A stretch of 64,000 bases of DNA. It comes from Nautilus pompilius. Its lineage: Eukaryota > Mollusca > Cephalopoda > Nautilida > Nautilidae. The notes under the pieces are model-generated. The model searched no databases. It saw only the letters and a program-made list of their open reading frames with translations, and was not told the DNA's origin. This document shows, one piece after another, positions 1-9,757 of the stretch (the first letter of the stretch is position 1; every line of letters starts with the position of its first letter). The stretch is taken from the NCBI GenBank assembly GCA_018389105.1, contig JACATO010000989.1, positions 372,001 through 436,000 on the forward strand. Reading direction: 5' to 3'. The position numbers and the translations under genes are program-made.

Positions 1-485
1 AAAGGAAAACAATTTGACACACTTTCCAAGCTGCAAGGAAGTATTTGCTGATAAAGAAACTGACTTTTCAGATTACGTTTCCATACTTAGTGATATTTCT
101 ACTGAATTTGAAAAGAGATTTCAGGACTTCCAAATAATTCAGGATGACCTTAAGATACTGAGGAATCCCTTTACTATAGAAGTGGATAAGGCACCTGCTC
201 AACTGCAGTTGGAATCAAAACCTTGACAATCCATTAGAATTTTGGAAACTGGTAAATGCAGAATCATATCCTGAACTAAATAACTTTGCACTTCACATGC
301 TTTCAATGTTTTCTTCAACCTATGTTTGTGAAAGCAGCTTCTCTCTTATGAACCAAATAAAGTCAAAAGAGAGGAATCAGCTAGATGATGAAACACTAGC
401 TTCATGTGTCAGAGTTGCACTAACTGACTTAGAAATTGATTTTGTAGAATTAGTTAAAAACAGAAAACCTCAAATTTCGCACTAG
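1..485 (+). mobile_element. hAT transposase remnant, C-terminal part (pseudogene)
   Basis: The reading frame is open from the window edge (in frame from base 2) to about 225, then continues from about 230 to 483 in another frame, so one frameshift lies near 205-235. The second part reads NPLEFWKLVNAESYPELNNF and then MFSSTYVCESSFSLMN. This is the hallmark of the hAT C-terminal dimerisation domain, best matching the ZBED5/GTF2IRD2-like group by memory. The first part (KENNLTHFPSCKEVF) fits the region just upstream in the same family. The catalytic domain would lie left of the window. The frameshift and missing body indicate a dead copy. An AATAAA-like stretch follows the stop near 498. Orientation and family are well supported; the exact subfamily is not. 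Confidence 0.85.
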
Positions 486-659
486 CTACTGTAGTAAATA
501 AATTTTCTATTAGTATAAGTATTAATAAATATCTTTTTTAATCAAACTTTTTTGGGGAGTGGCCCTCACTTGCATAAACCTGATCAATAATGGCCCTTTG
601 CTTATTTGAGTTCGACCACCCTGACATAGAGCATCGTGTGATCGACCAATATCCTTAAG

Positions 660-800
660 ATCAAACTATCGCTTTTATGATATGGCCAGCACGTTCTCCT
701 GAGCTAAATCCAATCGAGAATGTTTGGGATGTTTTAGAAAGACGTGTCGTCTCTTTCTAACCCTCTTCAAGAACTGCAGTGTTCTCTGAGAAGACATTAG
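660..800 (+). mobile_element. Tc1-like transposase scrap (C-terminal catalytic Glu region)
   Basis: Bases 680-760 translate to WPARSPELNPIENVWDVLE followed by RR and a stop shortly after. This is the signature surrounding the last acidic residue of the DD34E triad in Tc1 transposases. No first or second catalytic Asp and no upstream frame is visible. This is a short fragment, unrelated in position to the N-terminal Tc1 fragment at 18 kb. Confidence 0.8.
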
Positions 801-1380
801 ACTTTATTGCTCACTGCTCTCGCTGATGGGGTAGGAAGGGGAGGTAAATCTTATTCACGACTTCTAATTCAATTTTGCTTACATTTTTTTTAAAGGACTG
901 TGACAAATGAGCCTTACATTAAAGAAAACCAGATATAAATTCCACGTAGCTGAATTGACCGACGTGTGATACGTTCTGCTTACAAGAGACATCCGTCCTT
1001 CCGTAGAAAGAATGTCTTATTTCTGTTTTCGTTAACTTTATAGCACGACTCATATCTACAGTATTTGAACCCATAAAAGTCTCACCAGGAAAGGTACGCC
1101 ATTCATATTTGGAGCAGAACTGAAGAAAGCTCACGATGAATTAAAGCAGAGCCTCGTTGATTCCGAAACAGAAAGTTGGCATCCAAGAGCAAAGACGGCT
1201 GTAATTACAGATGCCATTTCGGTAGAACTTGACGCAATGCTAGTCCAATAACAAATAAAAGGAAAGTTATTAGTTACGCTAGTTTCAACCTCTGAGATGT
1301 TGAGATTATGGCACAGATTTTATGACTCCTCTATATAGGAAGGAAACTCAGATTCTTCCCTTATTCTTAAACAGTAAAGT
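801..1380. other. Unannotated stretch
   Basis: I see no gene, convincing ORF or repeat here. A GGGGAGGTAAAT variant of the dispersed GGGAGATAAC-type motif sits near 836-850. Confidence 0.5.
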
Positions 1381-2960
1381 GTATCGCATTGAACAATTGT
1401 AAGTTTTTTTCTTTTAGAAAATGAGATTTGCTTCTGGAATTTCATCCCATTTTCCTTTGTTTATCTATTTATACATTATTAGGATGCTTATAGTGAACTC
1501 TGAAACATCTCTTAAATAGTTTTTAAAAATTTGAAATATTGAACTTCTTTTTTAAATTTTCAATGGAAATTTTCAGTAGGTGTTTTTCTTTTACAAAAAT
1601 GAAATTTAATCTTGAAATTTTGTAACATTTCCTTTGGAATTTTTCTTGTATTCCTATGATATTTTAGTGAATATTTGCTTATTTTTCAGATAGTCCTTTT
1701 AAAATATTAATTAAAAAATTTCCTTTTTATATTTTATGTTTCTAAAATGTTAAACCGACGACATCTTCAAAATTTTTTATTTCCATAACTACTACAACAA
1801 AACACAGATAAATACTCAGAAGCAGGTGAGTTTAAAAAATGCCAAAAGTATAGCTTACTTTTTGTAAAAACAAAAATTACTCAAAATGTCGATAACAATA
1901 TCAATTATTTCAAAATATAAAACATTTAATAACTATTTGAAAAAGAACTAAAAGTAAATAAGAGCATCCTAATAATGCACAGATACATAATCTAAAAGAA
2001 ATGAAATAAAATTCCAAGAATAAATTTCAGTTCCTTGAAAAAGAAAAACAAAATTGCCCAAACTTATAACTAAAAATGTAAAAAAATATTCAAAATATTA
2101 GATATTCAAAATCAATCTCAGAAATACAGAAAAACTTACGAGTAGAATTCTAATAATCAATAACCAGGTAAGATTCCAAAATAAATCTCATTTCTATTTT
2201 GAAAATTACATAAAATACCAAACAAAAGTATTTAAAAATTCAAACTTTCAAAATTTCAAACAGTATCTCCAAATAAACCAAAATTTATTAAACTCTGGTA
2301 ATAATTCACAGATACATGACAAATTAAATCTATTTTTAAAAATCTTAGACACTCAAAATTGCTAGTAAAACTGTTCAAAAAAATTCTTTGAAAAACTATC
2401 GAAACATTTAGCAAAATTCACCAGGTTTTCTAATAATGGAATAATAAATATACAAAAATAAATGGCATAAAATTCTAAAATTAACGACTTTTTAAAAGTA
2501 TAAAATTACATAACTGCTACTGAAAATGTACAAAATTCAAAATTTCAAATTTTCAAACTTTTCTCAGAAATGAACCAAAATCCACTAGAATCATCCTAAT
2601 AATTCAGAAATAATCATCCAAAGCGAATGAAACGAAAATTCCAAAAGTTAAATAGTAAATCTAACTTTTTCTTAGAAATCGATACTTACACAAAATAGCG
2701 ATTGAAAATATTAAAAAGTCAAAATTTGCAATTAAAAAAAAATTACATAAAAAAGAAACCCAAATTTTCCAGCAAAACTCTAATAGTAGACGAAAACAAT
2801 GTAAGGTACATAGAATAAAATAAACCAAAATTCACTAAAAGCACCGCAGTAATACATAAATAAATAACTCGAGACAAACAGAATGAAAATTACAAGATGC
2901 AAAAAAATAAAATATTACTAAAAATTGCCATTGAAATGTAACAAAAATCCAAAACCAATC
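1380..2960. repeat. AT-rich degenerate repeat block in two opposed orientations
   Basis: From about 1970 to 2960 the sequence repeatedly shows the order TAATAAT..., ATACAT, AATAAAATTCCAAAA, AAATTACATAAAA, CAAAATTTC. Starts of the TAATA-type anchor are near 1971, 2149, 2297, 2431, 2597, 2781 and 2851, so unit lengths run mostly from about 130 to 185 bases. Between about 1400 and 1750 the same words occur as reverse complements (for example TACATTATTAGGATGCTTA at 1471 against AGCATCCTAATAATGCA at 1963). The two halves could therefore fold back on each other. Individual units are strongly diverged. No open frame of note is present. Confidence 0.55.
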
Positions 2961-2989
2961 TCGGAAACGTAGCAAATCCTAAAAATGCA

Positions 2990-3340
2990 CAAACAAGTGA
3001 AAGTTGGTTGGATATCGTACAGCACGGAATCTGCCCTTGCGCCAGACCAGCTGAACTTCTGTTACGCCTTATGATAAGAACTAAACTGCCAAAAATTCGT
3101 AACATCGACCGAGACACCCACGTAAGAGACAAGAACAATGAAATGAAGTCTAGAATACATGCTGATGACAAAAGAAATGCTAAAGTAAAAATGGTATGGC
3201 AGTAGAAGGTAAAAAATCCTTGTAGAACAGAAGAGACTGCCTATAATCCAGTGGACTACGGTGTAGTGAAAAAACAGAGCAAACAACGTGACAGCTAAAC
3301 ACTACAAAAGGAAGTTTGGACACGAGAAGCTGTATTGAAC
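2990..3340 (+). mobile_element. Ty3/gypsy-type retrotransposon pol remnant (integrase C-terminal region)
   Basis: The frame from 3008 includes RPAELLLRLMIRTKLPKI and then RDTHVRDKNNEMKSR. This matches the conserved RSPAELL..R..RTKLP stretch followed by the charged linker found after the core domain of Ty3/gypsy integrases. Similarity continues in other frames to about 3330, so there are several frameshifts. No reverse transcriptase, LTR or complete element is visible nearby. Called from family knowledge; a profile search would settle it. Confidence 0.6.
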
Positions 3341-4620
3341 AAACTGAAACTGTGCGGATATCCGTCTCATTGACAATGAACCAGATCAGTCCAACGTGCT
3401 AGTTATTTCTAGTGAGCATGATCTTCTAGTCTGAAAAACTGTTCAAAACACTTCTGTATGAAATGCATCTGTCTAAGTTAGACGTCAGAAGAGTAGAGTG
3501 GGGCCAAGCAAGATTAAAGGACACGTGCCTGTGCTAATCTAACACAGTGTCCAAGCTGAACAACGCACTTTATATAATGGTAAAGTTTTGAAATGCGTTA
3601 ATGTATATAAAAAGTGGTGCCCGAATAACATTCTTTTCTTCACAATATATATATAACCATTTTACCTACCAGTAACTGACATATAAGATTAGAATGGATC
3701 TCGTTAGATAATTATGGCTAAAGACTAACGCATGTTCATCTATTTTTTAATTCGGTGGCCAGGTTATAAATGTATAAGACTAACCGCTCCATGATACCAT
3801 TTATACAACTTCGCCATCACTTCCCGACATTTATATAAATATCCAAAGCTCTATTTCCTCGTCTCCCAAACATGATGACTTTTTAGTACTCAACCACGCA
3901 ACATCGTATTTACAAAGCGTCATTCACGATGCAATGAAACTACATAGAAGTTGGATCACAGGTCCGCAGAATCCACAAAGGGAGACAACCACCACTCTCC
4001 ATTCACGTTAAAACACAAAAATACAACAAAAGCTAAGTACAACAGACATCAAACATATTAAGAGATTTAAATAAAAACGAAGGTTTGTTGAATGATGTTA
4101 AGCAAGCAGCCCTTAATGACACTGCGATATTTACAGGCAAAAGTCGATCGCTATAGCCGTTCGAAGGGTTAGAAAACTGAGACCTACGGTACACATTCCA
4201 TCGAATGCGACAGCACAACTTGGGAATATCTTTCATCAGCAGCAATACATCGTACGGCATCCAAAAAAAACAGAAATATATATATATACACAGTTCTCCA
4301 GAAGTTTCCAAAGCAAATAGAAACCTGACAGAAATCAAAGAGGACAGAAAGCAATTGTCAAACATTCACATTCGCTATCTCGATGCACCTATTGTTTCTC
4401 CTCGCCATCTTTCAACGAAGTGAACAATAATAATCCACGTTCGTACGTTTCCAGATAAAAGTAACTGAGAAATCAGGACATAAAAAATTGTAGTGAATAC
4501 ATATTTCTTTATTATCGGAGATCAAATGATGACTTCAGTGAGATATTCCGTATTATTTTCCATCATTTTCATATCGACATCTTTCTTTACTCCCACAAAT
4601 CTTACAAGTCAGCATCTCAT
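3340..4620. other. Intergenic DNA upstream of the tetraspanin cluster
   Basis: I see no supported gene. A copy of the AAAGGGAGAYAACC motif lies at 3977-3990. Short open frames at 4033-4365 (-) and 4205-4423 (+) overlap each other and show no recognisable protein. Confidence 0.5.
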
Positions 4621-4723
4621 CGAAAACAACGGACAGGTAGACGCTTTAAAACAGCTAAATTTGGTTTTGTCTTTTCACTTATTCGCCACGAAATCCGATT
4701 TCGTGCAAATCCGACTGACACTA

Positions 4724-4776
4724 ATTTACATAACAATACCAGGCCGGATTATTTTAATCTTTATATATATATAAAG
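4724..4776 (+). promoter_or_regulatory. Promoter of tetraspanin copy 1: POU-Sox-like composite site and TATA box
   Basis: ATTTACATAACAATA at 4724-4738 resembles the octamer-plus-Sox composite element (ATTTGCATAACAATG in vertebrates). A TATATATAAAG run follows at about 4766-4776, some 75-85 bases before the start codon. Transcription would thus start near 4800 with a short, intronless leader. A further TGCAAAT octamer core lies at 4704-4710, next to an 8-base inverted repeat (CACGAAAT/ATTTCGTG, 4687-4705). The same composite site stands upstream of copies 2 and 3. Function is inferred. Confidence 0.55.
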
Positions 4777-4848
4777 AGAGAGAGAGCAGGAAATATTCGC
4801 TGAATGTCGGGAATTTGCTCGGTGTATTTCAGGTTGTAAGCGGTAAAG

Positions 4849-5559
4849 ATGGAAGCAAAGACATGGATGAAGAATCTGCTGCTCGCTTCGAATGCGTTGC
4901 TGCTGGTGGCTGCTGTCGCCCTGGTAACGGTCGGCGTTCTTATTGAAACTGAATTCCGCATCTACGTGGAATTTCTGGGCGTCCAGTCGAGCGTAGCAGC
5001 CATATTGCTTATTGTCAGCGGAATGGTCCTGATGCTGATCGTATCATCCGGCTGTCTCGGCGTAGTCCGCGATAACGCCAACCTGGTGCTGGTCTTCGCC
5101 GCTCTGCTGGGATTCGTGGTTTTCCTCGAGCTCGTTGGCGGTGTCCTGGGATTCCTGAAGAAGGCGGAAATGCGGGAGACGGTTTGCGGACACATGCGCT
5201 CCACGCAGGAGGACTACGGTGGCGATGAGCACGTGACGGCAGCGTGGGACGGGGTCCAGCAGCGCTTCCGTTGCTGCGGAGCGAGTAACTTCACGGAATG
5301 GTACGACTACCTGGGCGAGTTCGTGGTCCCGGACTCCTGCTGCAACCGCGTGACGGCTCTGTGCGGCGCGAAAGTCGCCCTGGGAGAACCCATCTACAGA
5401 GGGGACTGCATCGGGAGCTTCAGCGCCTGGGCCCAAGCTCACGTGTTGCTGATGGGTGGTGTGTCGGTGGGCGTGGCCCTGGCTCAGATTCTAATGGTCG
5501 GTCTGGCTTGTGTTTTCTACCGGTCCCTCCAACGGTACAAGCTGATCGTCTCCAGCTGA
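4849..5559 (+). CDS. Intronless tetraspanin, copy 1
   Basis: The 236-residue protein has the full tetraspanin plan: membrane segments at about 10-33, 47-70, 77-102 and 198-224, a short first outer loop, and a large second loop (103-197). The large loop carries CCG at 142-144, PDSCC at 161-165, C172 and C187. These are the six cysteines of the family, plus an extra C113. NFT at 147-149 is an N-glycosylation sequon in that loop. Tetraspanins organise membrane microdomains and bind partner proteins; the partner here is unknown. The gene is a single uninterrupted exon, unusual for a family that is normally multi-exon, and suggests an origin by retroposition. The start follows AAAG with A at -3 and G at +4. 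Copy 2 lies 2.3 kb downstream on the same strand with about 31 residue differences (hand count). The subfamily cannot be named by eye. Confidence 0.95.
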   Translation: MEAKTWMKNLLLASNALLLVAAVALVTVGVLIETEFRIYVEFLGVQSSVAAILLIVSGMVLMLIVSSGCLGVVRDNANLVLVFAALLGFVVFLELVGGVLGFLKKAEMRETVCGHMRSTQEDYGGDEHVTAAWDGVQQRFRCCGASNFTEWYDYLGEFVVPDSCCNRVTALCGAKVALGEPIYRGDCIGSFSAWAQAHVLLMGGVSVGVALAQILMVGLACVFYRSLQRYKLIVSS

Positions 5560-5780
5560 CTCCCCCCTGATCCCTACGAATACTCCTGAGATGTCGGCTT
5601 AGGAGGTGAAACAGGAAAGGGGACGCTGATGTCAAGATTTGTTCTGCAGAAAATAAGCTTCTCTATCCAGGAGGTTGATGGACCTTTATTACTTTTTAGG
5701 AATGGTATCTTGTGGTGCGATAGTTGACGGTTTGTCTCGTTACTTCTGGTAATAAATGAAGCTGTGATGTTGGTTGTTTG
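5560..5780 (+). terminator. 3' end and polyadenylation signal of tetraspanin copy 1
   Basis: AATAAA at 5751-5756 is followed by a GT-rich run (TGATGTTGGTTGTTTGTCG), a typical cleavage and polyadenylation arrangement about 190 bases after the stop. Confidence 0.6.
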
Positions 5781-7660
5781 TCGTTGTAATATCTAAGTGT
5801 TTCGTTTAATGAGACAAGAAAGTAATCATAAAATCTAACTGTACTCCTCCCCCAAACGTTTAAGCAGTATGAATGCTTCCTAATCGATAATAAAATATCG
5901 GAAGGAAACCGATAAGAATAAATAATAAAACCACGTGATCGCCACCTACCGGGAAACTGGTAGTGTGATAATCTCCTGAGAGTTTATTCCGACTGTTAAC
6001 TCTTCTAACTGTCCAGGAAATTTCATCTCGAATGATGATAATACTATAATCTGGTCCGTTCAATCGATTGACGTAGGTCGAATTTTATTTTATTAAAAGT
6101 TCTAAAACTGGAGAAGCAAATAATTTAGTTTCGATTGTGGGAGGAGGAATAGTCGGAGACGGTTAGTTGCTGACAACCTGCGAAGGCTGCTTCGCGTTCT
6201 GTAAACACCGAGGAGGAGAATGTCACAGCCTCCGCCAAACCGATTGTTTTCAGAATCGGACTGTTCGTTAACTCGCACTGGCCGCCATTTGAAATGTAGC
6301 GTTTGAGTTCACCGATCACGTGCTCGCCGTGAGTAGGGATGAAGATGGCGACTGGATGCGCTCTTCTAAGCTTCGCCGGTGTGCTGCTCCCACATTACGG
6401 GGTCGACCGGAGTTCGCCCCGTCCTCGGTGCTACCTGTTCCTTCGTGAGAAGACAGAAAAGAAGGTACCGCGGACTTTCTGCTGGTGTGAGATAGAAAAC
6501 CGTCGTTCGACGTCTAGGCTGCGGCGTCTTGACGGTTTGTGGTGGGGCACTGAGGAAGGGTTAACTTTGTAGCCATTCATCCGCACTTTCCAATTTCAAA
6601 CATCTGCATCTCCTCTCATTGCACATAAAATAGGCAGACTAAAGCTGCACATTTTGCGTACCCACATTCGTCGACGTCATCGAATCGTGCCGATCACGTG
6701 CGAAACCCTCCCTGACGACACGTCCGACAGCGAGAGGACAATTTCTTTCGCAACAAATAAGTCACATTTTCAGAAAACCGTATTGTTATATATTTTTTAG
6801 AAGATTTTGGGTATTGGTAAAGGCTAAATTTCTTAATAAGATAACCCGACTCGATGGAGGAGGTGGACTGTCGAGAGAAGCTGGGAGGAAGAATGCCTTT
6901 GACCGAGTCTCAGCATAAACGATTTTGCCCTGAGAGTTTCCCAGCGCGGAGGCCCCGCCTCACGGCTGAAGGATGGAGACGGTTCTCGCCGAGCAATTTG
7001 TCAGGACTGGGTTGTCGTGATAGCATCCATTCGTTCTGCAAGCTCTTTCCGCTTGTTAATACACTCCACGTCGGAAATTATTCTACTCATACCATATGGC
7101 TTTTGTAGTGGAAAGCATGTTCCCACTTTTTACCATTTTTTTTTGGCCTTTTCCATGTGGAAGTTTTCCGATGCCACACCTCGCCATCCCTCACCGACCC
7201 AGCAGTTTGCAACTTTCGCACCAAGTTGAAATTTAAACAGATTGAAACTGTGGAAATGCGGCGAGATACGCGGTCCACAAAGGGAGATAACCTCCTCCTC
7301 GAAACATGCTCCCCCAAAAATTAAAGAAACAACATTTTACAATTAAATTCGTTCGAAAAATTAACTTAAATAGAAACACGACAAAAAAATCAAATCTTTG
7401 ATAAAATAGATGTATAGTATCGTATCCGAGCCTACGGTTCATTTCATTCTGCTTTCAGTTAATATTTCTGCCACTGTCTTCTATCCCTTTCTGTTCCAAC
7501 ACTAAATTGATATCGTTGCTGGATAGTAATAAGTAATTCATCGAGAAACCAGTCGGGTCTTTAATAAATAATAGTGAATGCATTTCCTAGAAAAAAACTA
7601 TTAGTGCTCAAACCCCCCCTTTTTTTTAATTCTAAAAGTCGTCGTCTCACCAAAAGTAAC
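5781..7660. other. Spacer between tetraspanin copies 1 and 2
   Basis: No gene is supported. Short frames such as 6339-6572 (+) and 6854-7108 (+) have no recognisable domain. A perfect AAAGGGAGATAACC motif lies at 7279-7292. It is preceded by GTCCACA, echoing GTCCGCAGAATCCACA at 3961 upstream of copy 1, so the duplicated segment may once have been longer. Confidence 0.45.
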
Positions 7661-7772
7661 AGAAACGGCAAATACTACAGAAAATAACAAATTTAGTTTT
7701 TATCTCTTCACTTATTTCCCTCACAATCACATCTCCAGAAAACTTCATTCAAAATAGCCCAGGTATAAGTTA

Positions 7773-7814
7773 ATTTACATGACAATACACAAAGAGAATT
7801 TATTCCTTATAAAG
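7773..7814 (+). promoter_or_regulatory. Promoter of tetraspanin copy 2: POU-Sox-like composite site and TATA box
   Basis: ATTTACATGACAATA at 7773-7787 is followed by TATAAAG at 7808-7814, then a GA-rich run as in copy 1. The start codon is 77 bases after the TATA box, giving a short leader. Conservation in copies 1 and 3 supports function; factor identity is inferred from the motif alone. Confidence 0.55.
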
Positions 7815-7890
7815 AGAGAGAGGGAGCGGTGAAATGCTAACTTATTCGCAGAATTTTACTACGGTGTACTGCAGTTAGCGAAAGGTAAAG

Positions 7891-8601
7891 ATGGAAACGA
7901 GGAAATGTCTGAAGAATCTGCTGCTCGCTTCGAATGCGGTGCTGGTGATGGCCGCTGTCGCCCTGGTAACGGTCGGCGTTCTTATTGAAACTGAATTCCA
8001 CGTTTACCTGAAGTTCCTTGGCGTACAGCCGACCGTAGCGGGAATACTGTTGTTCATGAGCGGGGTGGTTGTGCTGCTGAGCGTATCATCCGGCTGTCTC
8101 GGCGTAGTCCGCGATAACGCCAACCTGGTGCTGGTCTTCGCCGCTCTGCTGGGATTCGCGGTTTTCCTAGAGCTCGTTGGCGGTGTCCTGGGATTCCTGA
8201 AGAAGGCGGAAATGCGGGAGACGGCTTGCGGACACATGCGCTCCACGCAGAAGGACTACGGTCGAGTCAAGGACGTGACAGCAGCGTGGGACGGGGTCCA
8301 GCAGCGCTTCCGTTGCTGCGGAGCGAGTAACTTCACGGAATGGTACGACTACCTGGGCGAGTCCGTGGTCCCGGACTCCTGCTGCAACCGCGTGACGGCT
8401 CTGTGCGGCGCGAAAGTCGATCTGGGAGAACCCATCTACAGAGGGGACTGCATCGGGAGCTTCAGCGCCTGGGCCCAAGCTCACGTGTTGCTGATGGGTG
8501 GTGTGTCGGTGGGCGTGGCCCTGGCTCAGATTCTAATGGTCAGTCTGGCTTGTGTTTTCTACCGGTCCCTCCAACGGTACAAGCTGATCGTCTCCAGCTG
8601 A
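7891..8601 (+). CDS. Intronless tetraspanin, copy 2
   Basis: This 236-residue tetraspanin has the same layout as copy 1: four membrane segments, CCG 142-144, PDSCC 161-165, C172, C187, an extra C113, and the NFT sequon at 147. Differences from copy 1 cluster at residues 3-7, 17-20, 37-66 (first outer loop and second membrane segment) and 125-128 (start of the large loop). The blocks between, and residues 129-236, are almost identical at the DNA level. In the last 320 bases the three changed codons (F158S, A177D, G218S) all alter the amino acid. C6 near the first membrane segment, absent in copy 1, could be a palmitoylation site. AATAAA at 8664-8669 follows. Recent duplication or gene conversion with copy 1 is the simplest history. 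Confidence 0.95.
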   Translation: METRKCLKNLLLASNAVLVMAAVALVTVGVLIETEFHVYLKFLGVQPTVAGILLFMSGVVVLLSVSSGCLGVVRDNANLVLVFAALLGFAVFLELVGGVLGFLKKAEMRETACGHMRSTQKDYGRVKDVTAAWDGVQQRFRCCGASNFTEWYDYLGESVVPDSCCNRVTALCGAKVDLGEPIYRGDCIGSFSAWAQAHVLLMGGVSVGVALAQILMVSLACVFYRSLQRYKLIVSS

Positions 8602-8639
8602 CTCCCCCTGATCCCTACGAATATATTCTTTGGTAACAG

Positions 8640-8700
8640 AGGTTGTTTTCCTACCCGTGTTCAAATAAAATGGTTGTGTTGCTCTTTCTCTGTTTATCGT
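8640..8700 (+). terminator. Polyadenylation signal of tetraspanin copy 2
   Basis: AATAAA at 8664-8669 with a GTTGTGTTG run directly downstream, 63 bases after the stop codon. The 3' sequence is not homologous to that of copy 1 beyond about 35 bases. Confidence 0.6.
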
Positions 8701-9625
8701 TTCCTATAACCCTAACATCACCTTCTAACAGAACTATCTTTATACTAGGAGAATAAATATCGAACATTATTAACCCCCTACTCTGCCTGGTTGTTGGGGG
8801 GTGTGGCGATTGTGCGGCTGTTCCCGTCTATGACGCCCCTCGTGAACGGCGCCAATTTATTTGAGTAAACAGTTTCGTCTCGTTATGTGCCTCTGTAATA
8901 CACGGAATTAATGGTATTTGTTTTTTTTTTTTTTGAAATGTGCTAATCTCTAGCAGTCGCTTGAATACTGAAGCCCGATCTATGAACACGCGAAGGACGA
9001 TCTGCTGTTCGTGCCGTTTTATCGAAAACTGAACTCGAGCGGTTCACGATCCGCCGCCCCAAGGGTCCCGGGTTTAGTTTGTCCGCCGCGTGGATGGGGG
9101 ACCGAGAACCTATTTGTGACGTGGCGGCTGGTGAACTGACAACGTTTTGAAATCAATGCCGACCCAGGCGCATCCCCGGAGTCTAGATCGAATTAATGCA
9201 CTCGAGAGCTCTGTCCCTTCATTAATGTCCGCGCCAAATCGCGGCTCTAAAAGACAAACCAGGCTTCGAAAATAAACGGGTCTCCCCATGGTTCAGTAGT
9301 TGTCGTCCTTAACCCTGCTAACGTTGAAGTTTTTACTGGCTCCCTACTGTCCGGACTCCGGTTTCCTCTGCGAGCGATCTCTTTAAAAGTCTTCCCACAG
9401 TGCAACGGGAAACTCACGGGATCAGGTTCCGAACATCACCGAGTGCTTCCGAGATCTGGTAAAACGCTAGAAAGAGAAAACAACAACAACAACAACAATG
9501 CGCAGTAGAAATTATGATAACAAAAGAATTAACCTCTGATTTTTACCGAATTTTACTCGTAGGAAATCGGGAGTTTTCGTAGTGTTGCATTGTGGGATTT
9601 TATTTGTTCATTTGTAAAATTAGAA
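8700..9625. other. Spacer between tetraspanin copies 2 and 3
   Basis: GC-rich, CpG-rich DNA with a poly-T run near 8920-8934 and an (ACA)n run at 9480-9498. No gene is supported. The stretch at 9030-9110 resembles tRNA-derived repeat DNA only weakly. Confidence 0.4.
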
Positions 9626-9630
9626 ACAAA

Positions 9631-9717
9631 GGCGGGGGAGGGGGCGTGTCCTCGCCGAGAGGGAACCCGTGTAATTTGCATGACAATAGAAAGTTGGGGC
9701 GGCCCGTCTGGTATATT
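9631..9717 (+). promoter_or_regulatory. Promoter of tetraspanin copy 3: GC box, POU-Sox-like composite site, weak TATA
   Basis: GGCGGGGGAGGGGGCGTG at 9631-9648 looks like an Sp/KLF-type GC box. ATTTGCATGACAATA at 9674-9688 is the closest of the three to the vertebrate octamer-Sox composite site. TATATT at 9712-9717 is a weak TATA candidate at nearly the same distance as in the other copies. The start codon is only 69 bases from the composite site, against about 103 and 110 in copies 2 and 1. Confidence 0.5.
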
Positions 9718-9757
9718 GGAATACGGCGAGGAGAGGAGAGCAGCTCAGTTCGGAAAG

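Larger units (their letters stand above)
4620..5595 (+). repeat. Segmental duplication unit 1 (promoter plus tetraspanin copy 1)
   Basis: This segment pairs with about 7670-8635. Homology starts roughly 110 bases before the POU-Sox-like site (AAATTTGGTTTT / AAATTTAGTTTT and TTCACTTATT in both). It covers the whole coding region without indels at a constant offset of 3042 bases, and ends about 35 bases after the stop codon (CCCTGATCCCTACGAATA in both). Confidence 0.85.
7670..8635 (+). repeat. Segmental duplication unit 2 (promoter plus tetraspanin copy 2)
   Basis: Partner of 4620-5595; see that entry. The coding parts align without gaps, and flanking similarity fades on both sides. Confidence 0.85.

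Noticed and set aside
4493-4774. 93-codon hydrophobic frame upstream of copy 1
   Set aside because: Overlaps the promoter, including the POU-Sox-like site and TATA box, and is not preserved upstream of copy 2.
5044-5442. Minus-strand frames over tetraspanin copies 1 and 2
   Set aside because: Opposite-strand shadows of the real gene; duplicated only because the gene is.
9590-9757. N-terminal extension of tetraspanin copy 3
   Set aside because: It would translate through the composite promoter site and TATA-like word; the ATG at 9758 matches the start of the other two copies.
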